A stretch of DNA of 64,000 nt from Dactylorhiza incarnata (GCA_033032865.1 JAWHQI010000229.1:2627001-2691000); one strand, 5' to 3'. Shown: positions 1 to 19,692, counted from the first letter of the stretch. Notes: generated by a model from the letters alone, not told the origin. Numbers and translations are program-made.

Positions 1-8585
<8,585 letters not shown>

Positions 8586-8710
8586 CTCATGGATAAACGC
8601 ATATAATCGAAATTTTCTCTTCCCCTTCAGATGCCAAAACAAAATCGAATCAAATCACAATGCAGAAAATCAATTCATAATCAGCAAAACAAAGCTACGG
8701 CAAGTTGGAA

Positions 8711-9005
8711 CTAAAAATGAGAAGAAGAAGAAGAAGATCGAAAGACATGATAAAGGTGTATTTTGGTCCTCCTCCGGACTTCAAATCTAAAACCCTAGAC
8801 TCGAAATCCGTCTTCGTTCTCCCCGAATAATCCCGCACAGGAGAAGACTTTTCGGTGCAGACTTCTCGCCGGAGAAGCAAAACGCTCCCCACTTCGATCG
8901 GTCCATCCCATGTCGATCGAGCTATTAGATCGAAAGAAGGGAAAATATAGAAGACTAATAAACCAAAATAGGAATTAGATTCCGATGCGAGGCGCGGGAT
9001 CTTAC
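8711..9005 (-). other. Probable 5' UTR intron of the helicase gene
   Basis: A CTACGAG^GTAAGATC donor at 9005 and a strong polypyrimidine tract followed by TTTTTAG at 8711 define a plausible leader intron upstream of the ATG. The pseudogene copy near 28815 keeps a similar GTAAGATT donor. Transcript data would be needed to confirm it. Confidence 0.55.
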
Positions 9006-9039
9006 CTCGTAGAAAGATGCGGACCAGAGAGAAAGTAAG

Positions 9040-9061
9040 AGCACGGAGGGAGGGAGGGAGG

Positions 9062-9096
<35 letters not shown>

Positions 9097-9097
9097 G
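9040..9097 (-). repeat. CT-rich microsatellite in helicase 5' leader
   Basis: GGGA and GA units on the plus strand, i.e. CCCT/CT on the transcribed strand, just downstream of the TATA box. CT-rich leaders are common in plant housekeeping genes. Confidence 0.7.
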
Positions 9098-9130
9098 AAA
9101 CGATGAGAAGATGGGAGAGGGGTCGATTGG

Positions 9131-9140
9131 TTTATATAGG
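9131..9140 (-). promoter_or_regulatory. TATA box of the helicase gene
   Basis: The minus strand reads CCTATATAAA here, about 30-40 bp before a CT-rich leader (GA microsatellite on the plus strand at 9040-9097). Position and composition fit a TATA-type core promoter. Confidence 0.55.
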
Positions 9141-10606
9141 CAAACAGCGAGGCTACGACCGCCGGACGGCGAACTTTACGGCGGCCATAGAAAATTTTCC
9201 CGGCACCTCTTTTGACACATTTCACCCGGAAAAATATATAATTACATACAATTTTTATGTAAAACTATTAAAATATTAAATATACAATTTCCTTTTTCTG
9301 CTCTCATAATATTACTAATTTTACGTAATTACCCCTTGTGGGACCCTTGATCTCTCATCACTGCCGTTCATTGTTGAAATGATTGTAATACCCTCGTAGA
9401 GTTTTGTCATTTCATCAGATTGTGTGGCTAACAGTGAAGGGCATTAATGTAGTTTAGTAATATTTGTTAAATTTTAACCTCTAACGTGGCCGGCTCAGCT
9501 AATCGCAGGCCAGCAGCTACACGTGTCTACGGCTAGGGTTTGGGCGAATCACGTGTAATCGCACGTGCTTACCGAATGTTTTTTTTTATTCTGTTACGAT
9601 TTAAGTCAAAATAAAAATCGCTCGAAATAAAAACTATATATTTTTCCCTATAACTTCCTAGTTCCTATAGAGGAGATTAAATAGCATTCGACCGGATCAA
9701 GACCGTTAAATGATGGATCGGACGATATTTGTAATTTGGTTTAGGTAAATCATTCTGCAGCAGCATCCAAATTAATGTTGTGTTGCACAGAGTTGAGTTT
9801 GGTCTACGAATAAAAAATTTTGGTCTGCAAATAGTGAAATTTGGTTTGCGAATGATCAAATTTTGGTTTGCTTATAACAAATTGTAAAGACAAAATGGGG
9901 TGTTAGTGTCCCTTTAGCCCCCCAATAGATCCGCCCCTGTCTGCATGTGGAGAAATTTTTCCGTCCAGGTTCCTTTCTAAAATTTAGGTCCGGAATTTTC
10001 ATTGACACGTGGAGAAACAAACGATAGCGAATAAATCTAAAAAAACTAAAAAGATACGGCTCGGCCTGGAGACCGGCCTGGAGACCGGATTGATATAGGG
10101 TGGACTTTTAAGATAATTTGATTTTTTTCAAAATTAACAAGTCAATTTACCATTCATTAAAATTAAAATTTTAATTGCATGGAGATAATTACGATTGCAC
10201 GGACTAAACAAATGTTTGTGTTTGGACTTTGGACTGCATACTATTTGGACTTATATTAAATTTTGGTATTATATAAAATGGTTATATTAAATGTAAACAC
10301 ATTTATTTTACAATTATATTCATGTCCAAATAATTTTAAATTAGACTGGCAAATCACTTACGTATATTATAAATATATATATATATATTAATATGTTCTT
10401 AAAGCCAAAAGGATTAGACTTTTATGATTCTGCACCACCATGTCTGCACCATTGCAAACAGCACCATCAAAATTGAGTCTACCAAACTATTATTGTGGGG
10501 TTTTCCCAAAAAAGTGTGTGATCGTCGGGTTGTGAATGATCGACCCCGAGAACCTCAGTGAGGATAGCTGGTAAGCATGCCCTGAAAAATCGCTACCATC
10601 AGTCTC
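9141..10606. other. Intergenic, no gene seen
   Basis: AT-rich DNA upstream of the helicase promoter. The one recognisable item is a hAT-like terminus ending at 9939. No ORF of convincing length or family resemblance was found on either strand. Confidence 0.6.
9905..9939. mobile_element. Isolated hAT-like terminal sequence
   Basis: The complement of the end reads CAGGGGCGGATCTATTGGGG, typical of Ac/hAT 5' termini (CAGnGGCGGA). No partner terminus or target duplication was found, so this is a fragment at best. Confidence 0.35.
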
Positions 10607-10613
10607 AAATGTT

Positions 10614-11072
10614 GATGCAGCACGCCCGGGGCCGCCCTATTGGCACTGGAGTCTCACCAGACCAGAAGAAACATGTTCTGGCGCGCACCGCCGGGCTGCA
10701 GCCCAAGCACTCCAACACATCTCCGCACCTGTTCTCAGCGCGGCAGGATGTTGAGGCGGGGTCTCGAACCCAGCCCCCTTGATAAGAACATCTCCTAACA
10801 GACCTTATCACCAACTGACCTGCAGGTAGGGTGGCCATGGGCGTGCTGCATCAAAAAAGTGCAGGTCAGTTGGTGATAAGGCATGTCAGGAGAGGTTCTT
10901 ATCAAGGGGGTTGGGTTCGAGACCCCACCTCAACATCTTGCTGCTCTGAGAACAGGTGCGAAGATGTGTTGGGGTGCTTGGGCTGCAGCTCGACGGTGCG
11001 CGTCAAAATGTGCTCCTTTTGGTCTGGTGAGACTGCAGTGCCAGGGTAGGGCGGCCATGGGCGTGCTGCATC
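10614..11072. mobile_element. Inverted pair of tRNA-derived SINE-like units
   Basis: Two roughly 210-bp copies in opposite orientation (10614-10825 minus, 10860-11072 plus) joined by a 34-bp centre. Each has a B box (GGGTTCGAGACCCC on the plus copy), an upstream TCAGTTGGTGATAAGG head and a GGGCGTGCTGCATC end. The centre repeats the unit's 3' end followed by an A run. The outer ends form a perfect inverted repeat (GATGCAGCACGCC). A 7-bp duplication AAATGTT flanks the whole (10607-10613, 11073-11079), so it appears to have inserted as one unit. It could equally be a foldback DNA element that captured a SINE. Confidence 0.65.
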
Positions 11073-12157
11073 AAATGTTCCCCTCGCAGTAGCTCAGCCA
11101 CGGCATGCCTTTTAAGAGTGTGGAAGTTTGACGCCCTCGAAAACAAGCAGTTTCCCGACGGAAGACGGTCATCCTCACATGACGAAGTGTTCAGAAGCAG
11201 ATGCGTGCAAGACTACCGTGGATGAGCATGATGTATAAGAGAGAGTAGAATTTCAAACACCATACCACATTGGGTCATCCGACGTACGACCACATTGCCG
11301 ACAAAATGAGGTGAAATGCATGCTCCAGAATGTTCGAGATATGGAGTTTGATCGTGCTGGCGATTCATCCACTGCTTTTCGAGGAGATTTATGTAATTTC
11401 ATTATTACGGTTGTCCTAGACTTCAAATATAAAAGAATTTCTTTGCATCTCGCTTCTGTAATTTCATTATTACGGTTGTCCTAGACTTCAAATATAAAAG
11501 GGTTTCTTTGCATCTCGCTTCTATAACCAAAAAAAGAAATAGTGAAAACCCTAGTGCGATCGTGGAGGTAGGCAAGGTTGCCGAACCACGTAAATTTGTG
11601 TGTTTTCTGCGTTGATTTCTTGTTCTGTCTTCGTTATTTCCAATCTTCGTTCCTAAGACGGAGGAGGGGAGGTCCCAACATGATAGAAAATTCAGATGAA
11701 GCGAGATGGATATGCGACCGTCAAAGCAGTCGTTCGAGCAATCATATCATACATTTTTTGTGAGGACACATTTCTCGGCCCGGCCTCCCCGACTAAGTTT
11801 GTCCTACGAATGGTAATGAGAAAGCGGGAAGGCGATGGAGCGGAAACGTAACTCCTCCCTAAAATCAACTCTGGATCTTGGATACATCTCACTCCCTATA
11901 ATCAAGGGTATGAGCTCAGCCACAACATGATCAATCTCCAGACTGCATTGTTCAAAAAGTCAACAAGGGGAAGTCTACATGGGTAAGCCATTTAAAAATA
12001 GGGAGTGATATTAGCAGTTCGGAAATGGCTATTTGCAGTCCATCGCTATTCGTAGTCCATAAATTTTATTTGCAGTCTAAAATTATATTTGCACCTCATT
12101 CTCATCCCAAATAAGCGAAACACTTTGCTGATTTATTAAGCACTAGAAACCTAGAGA
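11073..12157 (+). mobile_element. Probable degraded copia-type LTR plus unannotated DNA
   Basis: A TATA-like CAAATATAAAAG motif, the stretch GGAGGTAGGCAAGGTTGCCG with CCACGTAAATTTGTG (11563-11598) and TCTGCGTTGATTTCTTG resemble the R-U5 part of Ty1/copia LTRs. No clear TG..CA ends or target duplication were found. Nothing coding is seen. Confidence 0.35.
11393..11522 (+). repeat. 65-bp tandem duplication
   Basis: Two near-identical 65-bp units (11393-11457, 11458-11522), each containing ATTATTACGGTTGTCCTAG and a CAAATATAAAAG TATA-like motif. The duplication doubles a putative LTR core promoter. Confidence 0.9.
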
Positions 12158-12162
12158 AACAT

Positions 12163-12935
12163 TGTACAACTCTGTATTCGCCGAGTGGGTTCCGGGGACC
12201 CAAGAGTTCTTTTAGAACATCTTTTAGCATGTTCCGGAGCAGGGAGACATGGGGGCGAGACCCCAGGCGGGGGCGAGCTCCTCTCGCCCCCGCCCCCAGC
12301 AGGGGGCGAGCTCCTCTCGCCCCCGCCCCCCAGCAAAAGGGGGGGCGAGACACGAGGCAGGGGCGAGCTCCTCTCGACCCCGCCCCCAGCATGGGGCGAG
12401 CTCCTCTCGCCCCTGCCCCCAGCAGGGGGTGAGCTCAGGAGGGAGACACCCTTCCAGCTCGCCCCGCCCCGGCCCAGTGAGGGGGGCGAGCAGGGGGCGG
12501 TCTGAGCTGCGTTTAGCGCCTCTAAACAGCGGGACCTGGCTGTTCGCAGGCCAAATCCGGGGATATTTTGGTAATCTCGTAGGCCAGATTGTGGTTATTG
12601 ACAGACCAAGTTCAAAATCCTATAAATAGGACCAAGGGGACACCATTTGGAGGGACTTCTCCTTTGGCCTTCTCTCTCCCTAAGTTCTTTTGTTGGGTGG
12701 AGAGAGCCTTCAATGGTGCCCAAGCTTAGCATTGGCTTGGGAGGGGAAGCGCTCTAAGATCTTCCGGGTGTGTGGTGGGACCTCCTCGCTAAGCCCTTGG
12801 CCTTATTCCTAATTCCTTAGCCCCTTAGCCTAGATCTCTCCCTTGGGAGGAGTAAGTGTGAGGTTAGCCCTCAATTTGTTGAGAGCCCGGAACTCTACAG
12901 AGACTAAGTCTTATTCTCAAGTCTTGATTTCAACA
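12163..12935 (+). mobile_element. Solo LTR of the gag-only LTR family
   Basis: 773 bp starting TGTACAAC and ending TTTCAACA, flanked by identical 5-bp duplications AACAT (12158-12162, 12936-12940). It resembles the LTRs at 13295 and 18375: TATTCG start region, GC-rich GGCGAGCTCCTCTCGCC motifs, CCTATAAATAGGACCAAGG promoter and GGTGCCCAAGCTTAG. No internal region is present, so it is a solo LTR left by LTR-LTR recombination. Confidence 0.9.
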
Positions 12936-12940
12936 AACAT

Positions 12941-13289
12941 CTTAAAGACTCTAAGACAATTTAAAAACCTAGCAGAAAAACAAGTTAAATGACATGCATA
13001 GAGGAATCAACTATAAATCAAGTTAAATGAAATGCAAACCTTCATCTAACCAGAAAACTGACTACTTTTGGGGGATTTTCGCTTGATAATTTCTTTCTTT
13101 TTTGAATAAGGTGAATCAAAGAGGGGGAAAGATGACGCGACCGATAGAACTACGGCTAGGGTTTAGGCAACGGGCGGAGAGATGGAGAGGATGAGGTTAT
13201 TTGATGGTGTGCGATTAGCGAGAATTAGACTACGAATATAATTAGGATTTTTACAATTTTGGGGTGCGAACAGCGAGAATTGGACTGCT
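12941..13289. other. No feature seen
   Basis: Spacer between the solo LTR and the full gag-only element. No ORF or repeat was recognised. Confidence 0.6.
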
Positions 13290-13294
13290 AATAT

Positions 13295-14100
13295 TGTACA
13301 ACCCAGTATTCGTCGAGTGCTTTTCCCTCGGATAGAGAGAGGGAGGACGAGCGGTAGGAGGCGGAGACCTCCGCTCGTCCAGCTCATATAGGAAGCGAGC
13401 AAAGGAAGGGGGCGAGCTCCTCTCGCCCCCCGCTCCGGAGGAAGGCGGAGAGGGGAGAGGCCAGCTCGACCCCCCTCTCGCCCAGCATTCGGCGGAGAGG
13501 GGAGAGGCCAGCTCGACCCCCCCCCCCTCTCGCCCAGCATTCGGCGGAGAGGGGAGAGGCCCGCTCGACCCCCCCTCTCGCCCAACATTCGGCGGAGAGG
13601 CCAACTCGGCCCCCCTCATCCAGTTTACTATTCGCAGTCCAGTTTGGCTATTCGCAGTCCAGTGGTCTGCATTTAGCATTTTAGAACAGCGGGATTCAGC
13701 TATCCGCAGCCCAATTCAGGGGTATTCTGGTAATCTGGCAGACCAGTTTTTGGCTATTTGCAGCCCAACTTCAAAAATCCTATAAATAGGACCAAGGGGG
13801 CACCATTTGGAGAGATCTCTCATCCTAGGCTAGCTCTCTCCTTCTCCCTCTCCCTCCCCAAGTCTCTCTAGGGGGTGAGGAGAGGCTCCAGTGGTGCCCA
13901 AGCTTAGTAGTGGCTTGGGAGGGGAAGTTCCAAGGGGACTTCCGGGTATGTGGCGGGACCTCCCTGCTAAGCCCTTGGTCCAGTTCTTAGTTCCAACACC
14001 TTCAACCTAGAGCTCTCCCTTGGGGGGAGTAAGGGTTGGCCGCCCCTCAGCCTCGCTGAGGGCCCCGAACTCCACAGAGACCGAGTAGTCGGTTTCAACA
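13295..14100 (+). repeat. 5' LTR of gag-only element
   Basis: 806 bp, TGTACAACCCAG..TTTCAACA. It contains GC-rich palindromic micro-repeats (CTCGACCCCCCTCTCGCCCA type, 13400-13620), a TATA-type CCTATAAATAGGACC near 13788 and a conserved U5. It is very similar to the 3' LTR, implying recent insertion. Confidence 0.92.
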
Positions 14101-14148
14101 TTTTGGTGCGGTGAGCGTGGAGTGTGACCGATTAAAGAAACCCTCAAG

Positions 14149-15579
14149 ATGAGCTCCATGGATGGAGGTGGAGGAAGTTCCGACCCAGGTCACTCGCAGC
14201 CCCCGGTGGCTGGGGTGATGTTGGAGATGTTCGAAAATTTCAGGCAAGAGGTCCTGCAGACCTTGCAGGTGACTTTCGCCTCGATAGGCGAAAGCAGGAG
14301 AGGAAGTGGTTCGGAGGTCTCGCCCCGACAGGAGGGTGAGATCCCTCTCAACCAACCAACCAGAGAGGTGCCAGGAGGGGGCGAGTGGTGAGGCGCCAGG
14401 CCCCCACTCGCCCAGCTCCAAGGTGGCGAGTGGGGAGGCGCCAGGCCCCCACTCGCCCAGCTCCAAGGTGGCGAGTGGGGAGGCGCCAGGCCCCCACTCG
14501 CCCAGCTCCAAGGTGGCGAGTGGGGAGGCGCCAGGCCCCCACTCGCCCAGCTCCAAGGTGGCGGGTGGGGAGGCGCCAGGCCCCCACTCGCCCAGCTCCA
14601 AGGTGGCGGGTGGGGAGGCGTCAGGCCCCCACTCGCCCAGCCCCAAAAGGGGGCGAGCACGGGAGGTCCCTTTTGTGAGCTGATCCTCTCGGCCCCGATT
14701 CCGGAGGGGTTCAAGGGGGCGAAGATGTCTCACTACTTCGGCAAGGATGACCCCATCTTACACCTGCAGTGGTTTGAAGACATGGTCTCCATCATGCCCA
14801 TGTCGGACGCTTTCAAATGTCGACTCTTCGCGACAACTCTGAAGGAGAAGGCTAGAGATTGGTTCCACCAGATCCCTGCGGGATCCATCTATGCCTTTGA
14901 AGACTTGCGTCGAGGCTTCCTGCTGCGCTTCTCGACGTCAAGGAAGAGGAAGAAAGATGCTGAAGCACTTTTCAAGATCAAACAAGAGCCAGAAGAGTCA
15001 CTGGCTCACTATCTGGAGCGGTTCAGGGAGGAGGTTCTCCTCGTCCAAGAAGTGCCCGGGTACACCCTCAAGCTCGCCTTCACGGTGGGGCTGCGGGAGG
15101 GCTTCTTCAAGATGGACCTCAAGAGAAGAGCTCATTTGTCCTTTGAGGAGTTGATGGAAAGGGTGGCAGAAGAAGTTGAAAGTGAGGAGGCCAACCCGGA
15201 GTTCACAAGAAGGCTGGCCAAGCTGAGTGAGTTAGAGGCAAGGCAGCATGGGAGGAAGGTAGAGGCTCCCGAGAGGAAATTCGACCAAGAGGAGGACAAC
15301 TTCCAAGAAGAAGAGACTGGCCTCCCAGGGTGGAGGCAGGGCCCGAAAGCACCCTCTCCACCACCCCAGCAAGCCATGGCGATCGGCCATAGAAGAAGAA
15401 GAAATCGTAGGGGAGGAAGAGGGGGCGTCTGGGCGGAGTTACCTTACTGTGACTTCCATCAGGAGGAGGGTCACGCGACATCCGCCTGCCCTGAGTTCTT
15501 GGAAATGAGGGAGGCGAGGGGCCCGAGGCCGCAGCATCGACAACCAGAGGAGGTCGGTTTCAACAATGCCGGGGAATAG
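14149..15579 (+). pseudogene. Retrotransposon gag (PF03732-like) with zinc-knuckle-like end, frame disrupted
   Basis: The capsid-like part is intact from 14725 to 15579: HLQWFEDMVS, a KARDWFHQIP motif, FLLRFSTSRKRKKDAE, SLAHYLERFREE, and a C-terminal C..H..H..C segment (CDFHQEEGHATSAC). The same reading frame is open upstream of 14725 through the conserved IPEGFKGAK segment, so the ATG at 14725 is probably not the original start. The likely N-terminus (MSSMDGGGG at 14149) shares that frame but ends at a stop at 14391, at the edge of a 45-bp repeat array that reads through only in another frame. Gag is therefore probably broken by indels around the array. Confidence 0.85.
14381..14655 (+). repeat. 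45-bp minisatellite within gag
   Basis: Six 45-bp copies with core GGCGCCAGGCCCCCACTCGC. Because 45 is a multiple of three, one frame encodes a 15-residue repeat (SGEAPGPHSPSSK core). The array sits between the gag N-terminus and the capsid-like domain. Confidence 0.92.
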
Positions 15580-15702
15580 AAGTCCGAGTCCCGGTCTCCG
15601 TGCTTTGTTTTTTCTTTGAGTTCATGTAGTAGGAGAGAGTGTTTCCCTACTTAGTTTTTCTTGCATGTAACCGAATGACTAATGAAATGAAAGCTTTTTG
15701 AA

Positions 15703-18060
15703 GTATTGTTCCCCTTGGATGGTTCCGCTGACCGGGCTCTCAATAGACGGCAGGCCAGGTTGACCTCCTAGGGAGGAAAAGAGATGTTCCCCTTGGATGG
15801 TTCCGCTGACCGGGCTCTCACTAGACGGCAGGCCAGGTTGACCTCCTAGGGAGGAAAAGAGATGTTCCCCTTGGATGGTTCCGCTGACCGGGCTCTCACT
15901 AGACGGCAGGCCAGGTTGACCTCCTAGGGAGGAAAAGAGATGTTCCCCTTGGATGGTTCCGCTGACCGGGCTCTCACTAGACGGCAGGCCAAGTTGACCT
16001 CCTAGGGAGGAAAAGAGATGTTCCCCTTGGACGGTTCCGCTGACCGGGCTCTCACTAGACGGCAGGCCAGGTTGACCTCCTAGGGAGGAAAAGAGATGTT
16101 CCCCTTGGACGGTTCCGCTGACCGGGCTCTCACTAGACGGCAGGCCAGGTTGACCTCCTAGGGAGGAAAAGAGATGTTCCCCTTGGACGGTTCCGCTGAC
16201 CGGGCTCTCACTAGACGGCAGGCCAGGTTGATCTCCTAGGGAGGAAAAGAGATGTTCCCCTTGGATGGTTCCGCTGACCGGGCTCTCACTAGACGGCAGG
16301 CCAGGTTGACCTCCTAGGGAGGAAAAGAGATGTTCCCCTTAGACGGTTCCGCTGACCGGGCTCTCACTAGACGGCAGGCCAGGTTGACCTCCTAGGGAGG
16401 AAAAGAGATGTTCCCCTTGGACGGTTCCGCTGACCGGGCTCTCACTAGACGGCAGGCCAGGTTGACCTCCTAGGGAGGAAAAGAGATGTTCCCCTTGGAT
16501 GGTTCCGCTGACCGGGCTCTCACTAGACGGCAGGCCAGGTTGACCTCCTAGGGAGGAAAAGAGATGTTCCCCTTGGATGGTTCCGCTGACCGGGCTCTCA
16601 CTAGACGGCAGGCCAGGTTGACCTCCTAGGGAGGAAAAGAGATGTTCCCCTTGGATGGTTCCGCTGACCGGGCTCTCACTAGACGGCAGGCCAGGTTGAC
16701 CTCCTAGGGAGGAAAAGAGATGTTCCCCTTGGATGGTTCCGCTGACCGGGCTCTCACTAGACGGCAGGCCAGGTTGACCTCCTAGGGAGGAAAAGAGATA
16801 TTCCCCTTGGATGGTTCCGCTGACCGGGCTCTCACTAGACGGCAGGCCAGGTTGACCTCCTAGGGAGGAAAAGAGATGTTCCCCTTGGATGGTTCCGCTG
16901 ACCGGGCTCTCACTAGACGGCAGGACAGGTTGACCTCCTAGGGAGGAAAAGAGATGTTCCCCTTGGATGGTTCCGCTGACCGGGCTCTCACTAGACGGCA
17001 GGCCAGGTTGACCTCCTAGAGAGGAAAAGAGATGTTCCCCTTGGATGGTTCCGCTGACCGGGCTCTCACTAGACGGCAGGCCAGGTTGACCTCCTAGGGA
17101 GGAAAAGAGATGTTCCCCTTGGATGGTTCCGCTGACCGGGCTCTCACTAGACGGCAGGCCAGGTTGACCTCCTAGGGAGGAAAAGAGATGTTCCCCTTTG
17201 GACGGTTCCGCTGACCGAGCTCTCACTAGACGGCAGGCCAGGTTGACCTCATAGGGAGGAAAAGAGATGTTCCCCTTGGACGGTTCCGCTGACCGGGCTC
17301 TCACTAGACGGCAGGCCAGGTTGACCTCCTAGGGAGGAAAAGAGATGTTCCCCTTGGATGGTTCCGCTGACCGGGTTCTCACTAGACGGCAGGCCAGGTT
17401 GACCTCCTAGGGAGGAAAAGAGATGTTCCCCTTGGATGGTTCCGCTGACCGGGCTCTCACTAGACGGCAGGCCAGGTTGACCTCCTAGGGAGGAAAAGAG
17501 ATGTTCCCCTTGGATGGTTCCGCTGACCGGGCTCTCACTAGACGGCAGGCCAGGTTGACCTCCTAGGGAGGAAAAGAGATGTTCCCCTTGGATGGTTCCG
17601 CTGACCGGGCTCTCACTAGACGGCAGGCCAGGTTGACCTCCTAGGGAGGAAAAGAGATGTTCCCCTTGGATGGTTCCGCTGACCGGGCTCTCACTAGACG
17701 GCAGGCCAGGTTGACCTCCTAGGGAGGAAAAGAGATGTTCCCCTTGGATGGTTCCGCTGACCGGGCTCTCACTAGACGGCAGGCCAGGTTGACCTCCTAG
17801 GGAGGAAAAGAGATGTTCCCCTTGGATGGTTCCGCTGATCGGGCTCTCACTAGACGGCAGGCCAGGTTGACCTCCTAGGGAGGAAAAGAGATGTTCCCCT
17901 TGGATGGTTCCGCTGACCCGGCTCTCACTAGACGGCAGGCCAGGTTGACCTCCTAGGGAGGAAAATAGATGTTCCCCTTGGATGGTTCCGCTGACCGGGC
18001 TCTCACTAGACGGCAGGCCAGGTTGACCTCCTAGGGAGGAAAAGAGATGTTCCCATTGGA
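15703..18060 (+). repeat. 78-bp tandem repeat array (about 30 copies)
   Basis: Highly homogeneous units with core segments TTCCCCTTGGATGGTTCCG, GGGCTCTCACTAGACGGCAG and GGTTGACCTCCTAGGGAGG. Variants include GGATGG versus GGACGG and one 1-bp insertion near 17199. It starts just after gag and decays near 18060 into related CTCACTAG-containing DNA. It occupies the place of pol. Long minus-strand ORFs here are a by-product of the period being divisible by three. Confidence 0.96.
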
Positions 18061-18374
18061 TGGTTCCGCTGACCAGGATCTCACTAGCTGGGTGGCTCTC
18101 ACTAGTTGGGTGGCTCTCACTAGTAGAGCTCGCTCCTAGGAGTGTGTCGACCCATTGTCGACCACTAGTGGAGCTCGCTCCTGGAGGCGCTCAGTCCCGA
18201 GCAGACTCCCTAGCCGGGCTCTCATTAGCCGACAAGGTTGGAGGACCTCTTCGGAGAGGCTACGTGTTTTTCCGAGATAGCACCGTTAGCCGGATTTCCA
18301 GCGACACTCGTCGAACACTCAGGGTTGGATGATTCTTTGCGAGCTTAAGCTAACCTCGCAAAGAGCGGGGATTG

Positions 18375-19182
18375 TGTATAACCCAGTATTCGTTGAGTGC
18401 TTTTCCCTCGGATAGAGAGAGGGAGGACGAGCGGTAGGAGGCGGAGACCTCCGCTCGCCCAGCTCATATATGAAGCGAGCAAAGGAAGGGGGCGAGCTCC
18501 TCTCGCCCCCCGCTCCGGAGGAAGGCGGAGAGGGGAGAGGCCAGCTCGACCCCCCTCTCGCCCAGCATTCGGCGGAGAGGGGAGAGGCCAGCTCGACCCC
18601 CCCTCTCGCCCAGCATTCGGCGGAGAGGGGAGAGGCCAGCTCGACCCCCCCCCCCCCTCTCGCCCAACATTCGGCGGAGAGGCCAACTCGGCCCCCCTCA
18701 TCCAGTTTACTATTCGCAGTCCAGTTTGGCTATTCGCAGTCCAGTGGTCTGCATTTAGCATTTCAGAACAGCGGGATTCAGCTATCCGCAGCCCAATTCA
18801 GGGGTATTCTGGTAATCTGGCAGACCAGTTTTTGGCTATTTGCAGCCCAACTTCAAAAATCCTATAAATAGGACCAAGGGGGCACCATTTGGAGAGATCT
18901 CTCATCCTAGGCTAGCTCTCTCCTTCTCCCTCTCCCTCCCCAAGTCTCTCTAGGGGGTGAGGAGAGGCTCCAGTGGTGCCCAAGCTTAGTAGTGGCTTGG
19001 GAGGGGAAGTTCCAAGGGGACTTTCGGGTATGTGGCGGGACCTCCCCGCTAAGCCCTTGGTCCAGTTCTTAGTTCCAACACCTTCAACCTAGAGCTCTCC
19101 CTTGGGGGGAGTAAGAGTTGGCCGCCCCTCAGCCTCGCTGAGAGCCCCGAACTCCACAGAGACCGAGTAGTCGGTTTCAATA
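18375..19182 (+). repeat. 3' LTR of gag-only element
   Basis: 808 bp, nearly identical to the 5' LTR apart from scattered substitutions and small indels in the GC-rich array. The terminal CA has mutated to TA. Confidence 0.92.
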
Positions 19183-19271
19183 AATATCATTCATGCTAAA
19201 AATGGAGCATTCACTAGGTGCGGAATAGTATGCAGGGGGATTTTTCAGAAAATTCTCTCAATTGAGATTAA

Positions 19272-19496
19272 GGCTTCGTTTGGAGCGGCTTATTTGCTCC
19301 GGTGAATTTGGTCAAAAACGCAATTATCATAAAATGTATGTTTGGCAAGACAAATGTTATGACTTATGACCGCTATAAAGAAAATAAACTAGTTTTGAGC
19401 ATTTTTCATAAATTTTTGTAGGTGAGGTCGGGCGTTCACGAACGACGGTTCATGATCACGGCATTCGCGACCGCCACCACCGCACCAAGCGAAGCC
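19272..19496. mobile_element. PIF/Harbinger-type MITE (copy 2)
   Basis: 225 bp with termini GGCTTCGTTTGGAGC and, on the complement, GGCTTCGCTTGGTGC. Flanked by TAA at 19269-19271 and 19497-19499. Internal sequence (GCTCCGGTGAATTTGG, ATGTATGTTTGGCAAGACA) matches copies 1 and 3. Confidence 0.85.
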
Positions 19497-19499
19497 TAA

Positions 19500-19692
19500 G
19501 GCTCCGTTTGGCGCAGCTAGCGTTTTTGCACCGGTGAGTTTGGACAAAAACTTCACCGTCATAGAATGTATGTTTGGCATGACAACGGTTATGGCCGTCA
19601 TAAAAAAACTAGTTTTGAAAGATGAGGTGGGCATTCACGAACGACGGTTCATAATAACCACCGCATTCACGACCGTTACCGCAATGGGAGCC
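19500..19692. mobile_element. PIF/Harbinger-type MITE (copy 3), abutting copy 2
   Basis: 193 bp, terminus GGCTCCGTTTGGCGC, right complement GGCTCCCATTGCGGT. Flanked by TAA 19497-19499 (shared with copy 2) and TAA 19693-19695. Confidence 0.85.

Larger units (their letters stand above)
13295..19182 (+). mobile_element. Non-autonomous gag-only Ty3/gypsy-like LTR retrotransposon
   Basis: 5,888-bp element flanked by the duplication AATAT (13290-13294, 19183-19187). It has a 5' LTR 13295-14100, a possible primer-binding site from TGG at 14104, a gag region 14149-15579, about 30 copies of a 78-bp repeat (15703-18060), a polypurine-like AAAGAGCGGGGA before the 3' LTR, and a 3' LTR 18375-19182. No protease, reverse transcriptase, RNase H or integrase is recognisable. 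It would need enzymes in trans, like LARD-type elements. Confidence 0.9.

Noticed and set aside
8695..9225. 176-codon minus-strand ORF upstream of the helicase
   Set aside because: Covers the 5' leader, putative leader intron and TATA box; composition is driven by the CT-rich tract and it matches no family.
10605..11092. Pair of similar ORFs on opposite strands
   Set aside because: They are translations of the two arms of the inverted SINE-like pair, not duplicated genes.
14095..14733. Long minus-strand and alternate-frame ORFs over the 45-bp repeat
   Set aside because: Antisense or out-of-frame translations of the gag minisatellite; no family resemblance.
16339..17304. 321-codon minus-strand ORF with 26-residue repeats
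   Set aside because: It is a direct translation of the 78-bp tandem array; the period is divisible by three, so any stop-free frame stays open. A 1-bp insertion in one unit shifts it without consequence.
15703..18060. CRISPR-like array
   Set aside because: Units are contiguous and near-identical over their whole 78 bp with no unique spacers, and the setting is a plant retrotransposon.
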